Assembly (NCBI RefSeq): GCF_003026395.1
Contig: NZ_PYOO01000002.1
Coordinates: 372,001-436,000 of the forward strand
Direction: 5' to 3'
Length of the DNA stretch: 64,000 bases
Source of the DNA: Photobacterium iliopiscarium
GTDB lineage: Bacteria > Pseudomonadota > Gammaproteobacteria > Enterobacterales > Vibrionaceae
Made by a program: the position numbers and the translations under genes. The notes beneath the pieces were generated by a model that was not told where the DNA came from, did no database searches, and saw only the letters and a program-made list of their open reading frames with translations. This document shows positions 56,375-64,000 of this stretch, piece by piece. Position 1 is the stretch's first letter; each line of letters starts with the position of its first letter.

Positions 56375-57799
56375 TTAACCTAGTAGACTAAGCGCAGATT
56401 GTGGAATTTGTTTTGCTTGTGCAAGAATCGAAGTACTTGCCTGTTGCAAGATTTGATTCTTAGTCATGTTGGTAGTTTCTGATGCGAAATCGACATCTTT
56501 AATACGACTGTTTGATGCTGTTACGTTTTCGTTTATGTTAGCAAGGTTACTCAACGTATGGTTAAAGCGGTTTTGCACCGCACCTAAATCTGCACGTTGT
56601 GAGTCAATACCTGCGATTGCGGCATCGATAACATCAAGGGCTCCTTGAGCTCCACTTTGACTGGTAATATCAAGATCTTTAACTGTACTTAACTTAGAGT
56701 TACCAGCTGCAGTCGTAATATCAGTAGCTGTACCACCAATAGTAAACTTATCACTAGAATCAAATTCTAATTCAGAGTTAACAACAACCCCTTTATCATC
56801 TACGGCAGCTGCAGTTCCAGCTAAACCTGTTACTGAATCAATTGTAGCCATAGTCAAAGTAGGTTTACCCGCAGCCGCAGGACCTACAGCTTTAATTCCG
56901 GCAACATCATCAGCTTGAATTTGTAATTTACCCGTTGATTTATCAAAAGTGGCATTAAAACCATCTTTATTAATATCACTGGCTAACTCTTCCATGTTGC
57001 CATTGTAAGTACTTAAATCATAACTTGTTGTTCCAATATCTAACTTTCCGGTATCTGCTGCTGTCAAATTATCCAATTCAACGTGAGCTGAAGCCTTAAC
57101 ATCAACACCTGTCCCTAAATTATTTAATGTTTCAGCTGCTGCTTTTGCATCCATACCTTTAACTGTTGTTACTTTTGATGATCCATTTGGACCACTTAAA
57201 GTTATATCCTCAGATGTACCAGTACCAAAAGCAAGGCCTGCTGCCGCTGCTGCACCAAACACAGTACCTTTACCACTTTTTTGATGTTGACCAATATCAC
57301 CGGCAGAAACACTTGAAAGTGATACTCCAATAGTTTCATTTGCATTAGAACCAACTTGGAATTGTTTTGTTCCAAAAGACCCATCTAATAATTGCTGCCC
57401 ACCAAAAGTCGTTGTTTCAGAAATACGCGTCATTTCTGTTTGTAATGCACTAACCTCTTTCTGAAGAGCTTCACGATCTTCTGTTGAATTAGAACCATTA
57501 GCTGCTTGTAATGATAGATCACGCATGCGCTGTAACATATTAGTCGTTTCTGACATTGCACCTTCAGCAGTTTGTGCCATTGAGATACCATCATTGGCAT
57601 TACGCATTGCTACGTTTAAGCCGTTAGTTTGGCTAGTTAAACGGTTTGAAATTTGCAGACCAGCAGCATCGTCTTTGGCAGAGTTAATGCGCAAGCCAGA
57701 TGATAGTTTTTCCATGCTACTTGCGACGCCATTGCTTGCACCATTTAGGTAACGCTGGGCGGTCATTGCAGAAACGTTAGTATTAACTGTAACAGCCAT
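56375..57799 (-). CDS. Flagellin (filament subunit, enlarged variable region)
   Basis: The 474-residue flagellin has the conserved D0/D1 ends: residues 1-160 ([19 protein letters not shown] ... [18 protein letters not shown]) and the last ~95 residues ([28 protein letters not shown] ... [14 protein letters not shown]). Typical Vibrio polar flagellins are about 375-385 residues, so the surface-exposed middle, rich in Gly, Ala, Thr and Asp, is about 90 residues longer. GGAG lies about 9 nt before the ATG. A sigma-28 promoter is visible upstream. It is the only flagellin in the window; others may exist elsewhere. Confidence 0.96.
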   Translation of the reverse strand: MAVTVNTNVSAMTAQRYLNGASNGVASSMEKLSSGLRINSAKDDAAGLQISNRLTSQTNGLNVAMRNANDGISMAQTAEGAMSETTNMLQRMRDLSLQAANGSNSTEDREALQKEVSALQTEMTRISETTTFGGQQLLDGSFGTKQFQVGSNANETIGVSLSSVSAGDIGQHQKSGKGTVFGAAAAAGLAFGTGTSEDITLSGPNGSSKVTTVKGMDAKAAAETLNNLGTGVDVKASAHVELDNLTAADTGKLDIGTTSYDLSTYNGNMEELASDINKDGFNATFDKSTGKLQIQADDVAGIKAVGPAAAGKPTLTMATIDSVTGLAGTAAAVDDKGVVVNSELEFDSSDKFTIGGTATDITTAAGNSKLSTVKDLDITSQSGAQGALDVIDAAIAGIDSQRADLGAVQNRFNHTLSNLANINENVTASNSRIKDVDFASETTNMTKNQILQQASTSILAQAKQIPQSALSLLG

Positions 57800-57866
57800 A
57801 GTTGTTGCTCCTTAATTTGATACCCAGCAATCCCGGGCGAAGACAGTTTTATCTGTTGTGCTAAAG

Positions 57867-57893
57867 TTAACGGCACCTTTTGGCGAAGCTTTA
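57867..57893 (-). promoter_or_regulatory. Sigma-28 (FliA) promoter of flagellin
   Basis: On the minus strand TAAA (57893-57890), exactly 15 nt, then GCCGTTAA (57874-57867; consensus GCCGATAA, 7 of 8). The predicted leader is about 60 nt. Confidence 0.88.
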
Positions 57894-57933
57894 GGATTAT
57901 TTTTAGGTTTTTGTAGGCGAGGTTAACGCACAC

Positions 57934-58530
57934 CCCACCCCCGTCATTCCCTACAGTGAGGTTACGAACGCGATAGGGAATCTACTGTTAACGCGTTGTA
58001 GAATGAATGTGTTGCGGTATCTGTTATAGGTTTTCACTGGCGTCTTTAAGGCTCAAGCTCGCGTTGAGTAGATCACGGATAGCCCTCGCCCCTCGGCTTC
58101 CGAGATGACGAATAATGGGCTAAGTAAGTACCAAGCCCCTCCCCCGTCATTCCCTACAGTGAGGTTACGAACGCGATAGGGAATCTACTATTAGCGCGTT
58201 GTAGAATGAATGTGTTGCGGTATCTGTTAATAGGTTTTCACTGGCGTCTTTAAGGCTCAAGCACGCGTTGAGTAGATCACGGATAGCCCTCGACCCTCGG
58301 CTTCCGAGATGACGAATAATGGGCTAAGTAAGTACCAAGCCCCACCCCCGTCATTCCCTACAGTGAGGTTACGAACGCGATAGGGAATCTACTACCCACG
58401 CGTCGTAGAGTTACTGTGGTTGTAATACGGTTTTCACTGGCTTGTTTAAGGCTCAAGCTCGTAGTGAATAGATCACGGATAACCTCGTCCCTCGACTTCC
58501 GAGATGTGAATAATAATCCCCGTCATTGCC
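57934..58530. repeat. Three tandem copies of a ~204-bp intergenic repeat
   Basis: Units start with CCCCGTCATTCCCTACAG at about 57939, 58142 and 58346 (periods 203 and 204 bp). Units 1 and 2 are nearly identical. Unit 3 is shortened to about 172 bp and diverged, and a fragment (CCCCGTCATTGCC) of a fourth ends the array at about 58530. Each unit has an inverted repeat ATTCCCTA-N20-TAGGGAAT, and units 1 and 2 also a small hairpin CTCGG-CTT-CCGAG. No long ORF was found. It fills most of the 745-bp gap between flgL and flagellin and is GC-richer than its surroundings. Confidence 0.93.
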
Positions 58531-58544
58531 TAAAAACATCAAAT

Positions 58545-59801
58545 CTAAATATAATTAAACAATGACAATTGCTTGGTTTGCCCAAACGCTTGTTGCGAGG
58601 CTTGCAATGCCATCATTTGTTGGTTCATATTCATGATTGCTTTGCTGTAATCGAGATCTTCTAACCCACTTTGGGCTTGATTTAGGGTTAATTCAAAATC
58701 CAGATGCTGCTCTTGTTGGCGATCAACCTGCTGCATAATGGTGCCAACTTCTGAACGCTGTTGGTTCATATGCACAAAACCACTGTCGAGATCATCAATC
58801 ACTCGTTGTAAGTTTGCTTCTGCTGCGGGCGATGAAGTTAGACGCTCTGCGTTATCAATCGCACTCTGAATTGAATCAAAAATATTGATGGTTTGGGCTG
58901 GCTTTAAGCTAATATTATCGCCACTACTGATATCACCAAATTTTAAATTAAGAGTGGCGCTATCGGCAGCTACAGGATCTTTATAAACGATGCCTTGTTC
59001 TGAATCATAAGCTTGATTTGCAGCGACGACTTTGCCCCCAACGGTTAAATTATATTGCATCTCTTTGGTTGTTGTACCATCCGCCGCTGCGACATCAACT
59101 TCATTGAAACTCACTTCAATAGCTTCAGCTGAACTAAAATCACTGGTAGTGGCAGAAAGTAGGTGCAGTTTAGAACCATCGGTTAAGCCACCAGCACCAT
59201 CGCTAAAGACAGGTCGAAAATCACCGTAACTATTAGGGACATCGGTAAATAATTGATCCCCAGGTAAACTGGTTTTTACGTTAACTGATTTATCTATTTG
59301 AGCATAACGTGACTGGCTATCGCCGTAATAATCCATGCTGCCATCAGTGGCTTCCATAAACGGTTTGGTATCAGATTGATTACCCGCAAACACATAGTTG
59401 CCGGCTTCATCACGGCTATTGGCTAGTTCAAGTAAGCCATCACGCAAGCTAATTAATTCATCTTTAAATGCGGTGCGGTCGTTACTTGCCATCGCACCAT
59501 TGATCATACCAAGTACTTTTTGCTTGGTTGCGCCAAGGTTATCTTCAACCCCCGCAATTGCGGTTTCCATAGTCTGAAGACGATTATTTGCTAGAGTGAT
59601 AGCACTATTATATTGATCAATTTGGGTTAGCTGTTGGCGGTAATTTTGAATCGTCACCGATGACACCGGATCATCCCCTGCGGTTTCAACCCGTTTGCCG
59701 CTAGATAATTGACCGTTAGTTTGATTCAGTTCGCCTTGCTTACGCATTAAGTTGGAGGTCAGATTTTGGTACTGACTGGCGGTTGAGACGCGATTGATCA
59801 T
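58545..59801 (-). CDS. flgL: FlgL, hook-filament junction protein
   Basis: A 418-residue flagellin-like junction protein, with N-terminal NRVSTASQYQNLTSNLMRKQ and C-terminal YSKAIMNMNQQMMALQASQQAFGQTKQLSLF. It joins FlgK to the filament. It lies 12 nt after flgK and ends just before the repeat array. Confidence 0.95.
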   Translation of the reverse strand: MINRVSTASQYQNLTSNLMRKQGELNQTNGQLSSGKRVETAGDDPVSSVTIQNYRQQLTQIDQYNSAITLANNRLQTMETAIAGVEDNLGATKQKVLGMINGAMASNDRTAFKDELISLRDGLLELANSRDEAGNYVFAGNQSDTKPFMEATDGSMDYYGDSQSRYAQIDKSVNVKTSLPGDQLFTDVPNSYGDFRPVFSDGAGGLTDGSKLHLLSATTSDFSSAEAIEVSFNEVDVAAADGTTTKEMQYNLTVGGKVVAANQAYDSEQGIVYKDPVAADSATLNLKFGDISSGDNISLKPAQTINIFDSIQSAIDNAERLTSSPAAEANLQRVIDDLDSGFVHMNQQRSEVGTIMQQVDRQQEQHLDFELTLNQAQSGLEDLDYSKAIMNMNQQMMALQASQQAFGQTKQLSLFNYI

Positions 59802-59813
59802 AACAACTCCTCG

Positions 59814-61763
59814 TTATACTGCGCGCATTAAGGTATCAAAGGTTTCTTTCGCCACCGACATAATCCGTGATGACGCCATATATGATTGTTGGAACTTCAT
59901 TAGATTAGCGGCTTCTTCATCAAGGTTGACCCCGGATAAATTAGACACTCGCTCTGAGGCTGAATCAAAATCAAGCTGATTCACTTCACTTAATTTATCG
60001 GCATTTTTTTTGAGCATCCCAATATCAGTGGCTAAGCCCTCAAATAAATCAATCACACTTGATTTACCGTCTGCCATGGTCTTTTGATGCTGCACTTGCT
60101 GCATCGCCAAGAAGTTGCCATTACCGCCTTGAGCATTTTGAGTGCCGAGCTCAACCTCAAAGCTATCGTTAGCTTTTGCGCCAGCAGATAAAGTCATTAC
60201 AGGGATTGACGAAGTAGCGCCCGTTTTAAAAGCAATGGTTGCACCTTTCTCCGCAGAGTATTGATTATCGGCTAATTCAATATTGGTATTCGTTTTTAAA
60301 TCGGTAACGGTAACTTGATCGCCAGCGGCGTTTAACTGTAATTGATACCGACCTGCGGCATTATCAGACACAGCAGTCGCTTTGGTGATGGTTGCCGAGC
60401 CCAGATTAGATTCAGCCGCTATTGCTGTTAATTGACGGTGTCCCGCCAGCCCACGAGGATCAGTTAAGGCTAAACTAATATCCGCTGCACCACGACGTAA
60501 AGGTTGAATGATGACGGTTTCCGTTTCACCAGCCATTAACGTGGGTGGTTTATTAATGGTAATTTCTAAGCCATCAACCTTCGCTTCAAATTTGCCTTTG
60601 GCATTCGCGGTTAAGGCCGTTTTATTACCTTGTTGATCAATCAGCGTATGGCTGGTCGCATCACTGACTAATTGATAATCACCGATTTTAAGTTGATTAA
60701 TATCATCAATTTTAACGCTAATATCACTGCTACTACCAAAGGGTTTAAGTGCGCGTTGCGACATCGCATTAGGGCTATTAATGTCATTGAATAACGCTTG
60801 TCCTTGCTGACCTTCAAGATCAACACCTTGCTGTTGAAGATCGTTCATTTGCGACGCAAAGCCAAGCGCCATTTGTCCGAGTTGATCCAAACTTTTATCA
60901 ATAACATCATCACGCACGGTTAGCATCGCGCCTAAGCTACCGCCAATGGTGTCGCTTTTTATTGGCTTACTGTTATTGCCATTGATTAACGCGATTTGTT
61001 TATTGGCAATATCAGGATCGCCATCAACGAGTTTTAACTGTGATGCACTCACGCCAGAAACTAAGGTATCCCCGCTACCAATAATGACCGTGTTGGCTAA
61101 ACTACCTTTATCTGCCAACACGGTCACTTGCGTATATTGGGCTAATTCATTAATCAGAGTACGTTGTTGATCAAACAGATCATTACTGCCATCGCTGCTA
61201 GATTGTTGCTGCAAACTGGTATTCACGGCGGCAAGTTCTTGCCCTAACGCATTAACGCGATCTAAAGAGACACTTAATTGCTGATTAACATCAGTACGAA
61301 TATTGGTTAGTGTTTCATGGGAATTATTTAAGTTAACCGCCGCTTGATTGGCATGTTCTAACACCGTTTGACGACTACCAAGATCGCTAGGATTATCAGC
61401 CAATGAGCGCACTGAATGATAAAAATCATTCATACTGTTAACGCTATTAACGGCACTTTTAGAGGTAAAATCATCTAACATCGCTAAATGCTGTTGTTTA
61501 ACATTAGCCTCTTCTAGTTGAGTAGTGGAAAGCGTCAGTTCGCGAGCAGCAAATTGGTCATAAGCACGGCTAACGTTATCTATATAAGCACCGGTGCCAT
61601 AGTAACTATTACCGTTCCATTGTGCATCATCGGCTTTTTGTTCAACGACTTGACGGCTATAACCCGGCGTATTAACGTTGGTTATATTATGACTTGCTAC
61701 ATCTAATTGTTTTTGAGATGTGCGTAAGCCACTCACACCAATTTGCATCAAATCTAACGCCAT
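59814..61763 (-). CDS. flgK: FlgK, hook-filament junction protein
   Basis: A 649-residue protein with the rod/hook family N-terminus (LRTSQKQLDVASHNITNVNTPGYSRQV) and the FlgK C-terminus (GVNLDEEAANLMKFQQSYMASSRIMSVAKETFDTLMRAV). An in-frame TTG lies nine codons upstream, but ATG 61763 with GGGGAG before it and the start MALDLMQIGVSGL is preferred. It leads flgKL behind a sigma-54 promoter. Confidence 0.96.
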   Translation of the reverse strand: MALDLMQIGVSGLRTSQKQLDVASHNITNVNTPGYSRQVVEQKADDAQWNGNSYYGTGAYIDNVSRAYDQFAARELTLSTTQLEEANVKQQHLAMLDDFTSKSAVNSVNSMNDFYHSVRSLADNPSDLGSRQTVLEHANQAAVNLNNSHETLTNIRTDVNQQLSVSLDRVNALGQELAAVNTSLQQQSSSDGSNDLFDQQRTLINELAQYTQVTVLADKGSLANTVIIGSGDTLVSGVSASQLKLVDGDPDIANKQIALINGNNSKPIKSDTIGGSLGAMLTVRDDVIDKSLDQLGQMALGFASQMNDLQQQGVDLEGQQGQALFNDINSPNAMSQRALKPFGSSSDISVKIDDINQLKIGDYQLVSDATSHTLIDQQGNKTALTANAKGKFEAKVDGLEITINKPPTLMAGETETVIIQPLRRGAADISLALTDPRGLAGHRQLTAIAAESNLGSATITKATAVSDNAAGRYQLQLNAAGDQVTVTDLKTNTNIELADNQYSAEKGATIAFKTGATSSIPVMTLSAGAKANDSFEVELGTQNAQGGNGNFLAMQQVQHQKTMADGKSSVIDLFEGLATDIGMLKKNADKLSEVNQLDFDSASERVSNLSGVNLDEEAANLMKFQQSYMASSRIMSVAKETFDTLMRAV

Positions 61764-61832
61764 CGCCTGTTGCTCCCCACTAAAATTCAAACCATTATCA
61801 GCAACAATCGTGCGATAACGCTGCTGCTAATA

Positions 61833-61848
61833 AGCAAGATCTGAACCA
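61833..61848 (-). promoter_or_regulatory. Sigma-54 promoter of flgKL
   Basis: On the minus strand TGGTTCAGATCTTGCT has the -24 GG and -12 GC separated by exactly 10 nt and the TTGC block intact. The leader is about 60 nt. Confidence 0.72.
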
Positions 61849-61933
61849 CTTTTAAATAAATTCCATTTATAACGTCATTGTTTAAATAAATACTGTTAAT
61901 TGGCATTTATTTACTTATACTTTTGCCGTTGCT

Positions 61934-61941
61934 GCCGATAT
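61934..61941 (+). promoter_or_regulatory. Possible sigma-28 -10 element upstream of the small ORF
   Basis: GCCGATAT matches the FliA -10 box at 7 of 8 positions, but the -35 is poor (TATA at 14 nt, or TTAT at 15 nt), so this is tentative. Confidence 0.25.
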
Positions 61942-61999
61942 AAACAAAACACCGACAAAAGCAATGGCAAAACAGCCCCTATAACAAAGGATATCGTTA

Positions 62000-62185
62000 A
62001 TGAATGTTTTACTTTCGGGACTTATTGGTTACGCAATAAAAGAAGTGGTGGTGCCATTAATCACTGACAGCGATGATGATAAACAAGATAAAAAACAAGT
62101 CTCTGATAAGGAAGTAGATGGGGCATTATTTGAAAGTAACGATCTGATCAAGATGGTCTCGAGCTTAATTGATATAGTGGTGTAA
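62000..62185 (+). CDS. Small acidic protein of unknown function between flgK and flgJ
   Basis: A 61-residue ORF on the strand opposite to all flagellar genes around it. It has AAGGAT about 8 nt before the ATG, a short hydrophobic N-terminus (VLLSGLIGYAIKEVVVPLI) and an Asp/Lys-rich middle (DSDDDKQDKKQ). I do not recognise a family. The flgK-flgJ gap here is about 520 nt. A chance ORF is possible, but the ribosome-binding site and ordered composition favour a gene. Either side (61,764-61,999 and 62,186-62,287) holds only the flgK promoter and no other gene. Confidence 0.5.
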   Translation: MNVLLSGLIGYAIKEVVVPLITDSDDDKQDKKQVSDKEVDGALFESNDLIKMVSSLIDIVV

Positions 62186-62287
62186 TCATAACGACTATTT
62201 GTGACTTAATTACCCCTGCTATTGCTGCCCTTTTCTTTAATCACCGTTAACGCTGTGACAATCCTCTCTGTTAACAATAAATCCCAT

Positions 62288-63280
62288 TCACAATAAGCTC
62301 TGCACTTTTTTCATGACAGCCAACACCTTATTGCTGTAATTGGGATCGGTGGCATACCCCGCCTGATGAATTTCACGAATAAATTGCTGCGGCTGGTTAC
62401 TGTGCGTTAATGCTTTTGAATAACGCGGGTTATGCTGTAAGAAATTAACAAAATCATCAAAGCTATGCTGGTAGGAATCATAAGACCGAAATGCCGCCTG
62501 CTCTTGAACGGCAATACCATCATGAAATTCCAATGTTTTTGTGGCAACCTTTTGCCCCTGCCAACGCGAATCCGCTTTAATATTAAATAAATTATTGCTC
62601 GAACCAAGGGCATTGTTAATCACCTTCTTTCCCCACCCTGTTTCTAATGCTGCTTGCGCAATCAACAATGCAGGATCAGTACCTAATGTACGTGCCGCCT
62701 TTTGAGCATAGGGCTTCATATAACTAACAAAATCTTTTGCCGAAGAAAAACTTGTCGGCTTTTCTGACTTAACAGGCAAAATTTCATCTGTAGTCACTGG
62801 AGCTATCTTTAATGATAACTGCGATTGAGGTAATGGCGGCAGTATTAATGATTTATCTACCGTACGGGTTGATAGCGGTAACGCAATCGCATCAGTATTA
62901 ATCGGACGAATTGAGAACGGTTGTGGCTGTTGTTGTGGGTACAAATCAGTTGTTGGTTGATGCTGGCTACTATCTTGCGGTTCACCACCTAGTTGTTTAA
63001 CAATCATATCCGCTAGCCCAAGACGACCAGTAGTACTTAGCTGCGATGATAGTTGTTCGTCATGCATCTGTTGATAAAATTTGCCATTATTACTGCTCAT
63101 TAAATCGGATTCAAACGCACTATTGGCTTCACGCATCGATTTAAATAACATCTGCGTAAAAATAGATTCAAATTGAACCGCGGCTTCACGTAAAGAGCCT
63201 TTTTTATCCTCACCAATGCCTGCCCGTAGGCGATCAAGGCTACTTAAATCATGAATAAAACCAGGCTCTATTTGTTTCAT
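62288..63280 (-). CDS. flgJ: FlgJ, rod-cap protein with peptidoglycan hydrolase domain
   Basis: A 330-residue two-domain protein: an N-terminal rod-capping domain (AAVQFESIFTQMLFKSMREAN), a Gln/Pro-rich linker (about 100-175), and a C-terminal glucosaminidase-type (GH73) domain (LIAQAALETGWGKKVINN with the catalytic Glu). It opens peptidoglycan for rod growth. It follows flgI by 17 nt. Confidence 0.96.
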   Translation of the reverse strand: MKQIEPGFIHDLSSLDRLRAGIGEDKKGSLREAAVQFESIFTQMLFKSMREANSAFESDLMSSNNGKFYQQMHDEQLSSQLSTTGRLGLADMIVKQLGGEPQDSSQHQPTTDLYPQQQPQPFSIRPINTDAIALPLSTRTVDKSLILPPLPQSQLSLKIAPVTTDEILPVKSEKPTSFSSAKDFVSYMKPYAQKAARTLGTDPALLIAQAALETGWGKKVINNALGSSNNLFNIKADSRWQGQKVATKTLEFHDGIAVQEQAAFRSYDSYQHSFDDFVNFLQHNPRYSKALTHSNQPQQFIREIHQAGYATDPNYSNKVLAVMKKVQSLL

Positions 63281-63297
63281 TGCCGCTCTCTTAAATA

Positions 63298-64000
63298 TTA
63301 GATAATAATAAGCTGGCCTTCAATGGCCCCAGCTTGTTTTAATGCTTGTAAAATGGCCATTAAATCTGATGGTGCAGCGCCAACTTGATTAACCGCTCGC
63401 ACTAATTCATCCAATGTCACTCCGGGCTCAAATTTGAACATTCGTGCATCTGATTGGTTAACTGTGATCTGAGAATTAGGTACCACCACTGTATCGCCAC
63501 CAGCAAAGGCATTAGGTTGACTCACTTGTGCATTTTCTTTAATTGATACCGTCATACCACCATGAGTGATTGCTGCTGGGCGTAATTTGACATGTTGTCC
63601 GATAACAATGGTGCCAGTACGTGAATTAACAATGATTTTTGCTGAACCTTCAGCAGGATCAAATTCCAAATTTTCCACGGTCGATAAAAACGCAACGCGC
63701 TGACTGACATCACGTGGAGCACGCACACGAATAGACGTCGCATCGACAGCTGACGCCATCTGTGGCCCTAAAAATTGATTAATCGAATCGGACATCCGTT
63801 GCGCGGTAGTAAAATCAGACTCATATAAATTAAAAGTTAAATAATCACCACGGCCAAAGGGGTTTGAAACTTCTTGCTCAACCATTGCACCATTAGTTAT
63901 TCGACCAACGGTAGGCGTATTGCCGACGACTTTAGAACCATCAGCCCCCTCGGCACTAAAACCGCCCACCACTAAACTGCCTTGTGCAATCGCGTACACT
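63298..64000 (-). CDS. flgI: FlgI, flagellar P-ring protein (partial, N-terminus outside window)
   Basis: The last ~233 residues of FlgI. Family features are [47 protein letters not shown] and [40 protein letters not shown]. FlgI forms the periplasmic P ring. The frame is open to the window edge; the GTG near 63999 is internal and not the true start. Confidence 0.96.
   Translation of the reverse strand, partial: VYAIAQGSLVVGGFSAEGADGSKVVGNTPTVGRITNGAMVEQEVSNPFGRGDYLTFNLYESDFTTAQRMSDSINQFLGPQMASAVDATSIRVRAPRDVSQRVAFLSTVENLEFDPAEGSAKIIVNSRTGTIVIGQHVKLRPAAITHGGMTVSIKENAQVSQPNAFAGGDTVVVPNSQITVNQSDARMFKFEPGVTLDELVRAVNQVGAAPSDLMAILQALKQAGAIEGQLIII

Noticed and set aside
57934..58530. Possible CRISPR array
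   Set aside because: The unit is about 204 bp and repeats as a whole, without short repeats separated by unique spacers, and no cas genes are near.
63997..63999. GTG as the start of flgI
   Set aside because: The sequence is already inside the conserved FlgI domain; the gene continues past the window edge.

Overview
The window is chromosomal DNA of a gammaproteobacterium of the family Vibrionaceae. Photobacterium is the most likely genus, judging from AT-rich DNA, protein similarity and gene order. The evidence for the family is the gene set: sixA-fadIJ beside prmB/smrB, an ECF sigma/DUF3379 pair next to two FadL porins, a complete ccm operon, and a polar-flagellum locus with FlrABC, FlhF/FlhG and the ParC/ParP polar array system. 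No rRNA, tRNA, insertion sequence, prophage or CRISPR array was seen.

Region 1 (1-14,940) is lipid and housekeeping. It holds prmB (cut by the window edge, TTG start), smrB, a small lipoprotein, sixA, an M16 protease, a small zinc-ribbon membrane protein, and fadI-fadJ (anaerobic-type beta-oxidation) behind a FadR-like operator. Next come an ECF sigma factor with its presumed DUF3379 anti-sigma factor, two tandem FadL-type outer-membrane porins, and mlaA on the other strand. Two non-coding signals stand out. One is a candidate minus-strand small RNA at about 9270-9555. The other is a C9 homopolymer lying exactly in the -35/-10 spacer of the first fadL promoter, with inverted repeats on both sides of that promoter.

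Region 2 (15,000-22,240) is the full cytochrome c maturation operon ccmABCDEFGHI, on the minus strand and tightly coupled.

Region 3 (22,355-64,000) is one continuous flagellar and chemotaxis supercluster. It opens with a plus-strand pair, a FliK-like protein and a free-standing FlhB C-terminal domain. The minus strand then carries, in transcription order from high to low coordinates: flgI(partial)-flgJ-flgK-flgL, a single enlarged flagellin, flaG-fliD-flaI-fliS, flrA, flrBC, fliEFGHIJ, fliKLMNOPQR-flhB, flhA-flhF-flhG-fliA, cheYZAB-parC-parP-cheW and a DUF2802 gene. Sigma-54 promoters can be read upstream of flgK, flrB, fliK and flhA. A sigma-28 promoter precedes flagellin, and a FleQ/FlrA-type box lies upstream of flrB. 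Together these outline the known hierarchy FlrA -> FlrBC and structural genes -> FliA -> flagellin. A three-copy ~204 bp tandem repeat sits between flgL and the flagellin, and a small plus-strand ORF lies between flgK and flgJ.

All calls rest on reading the sequence and on remembered family knowledge. No database search or folding program was run.
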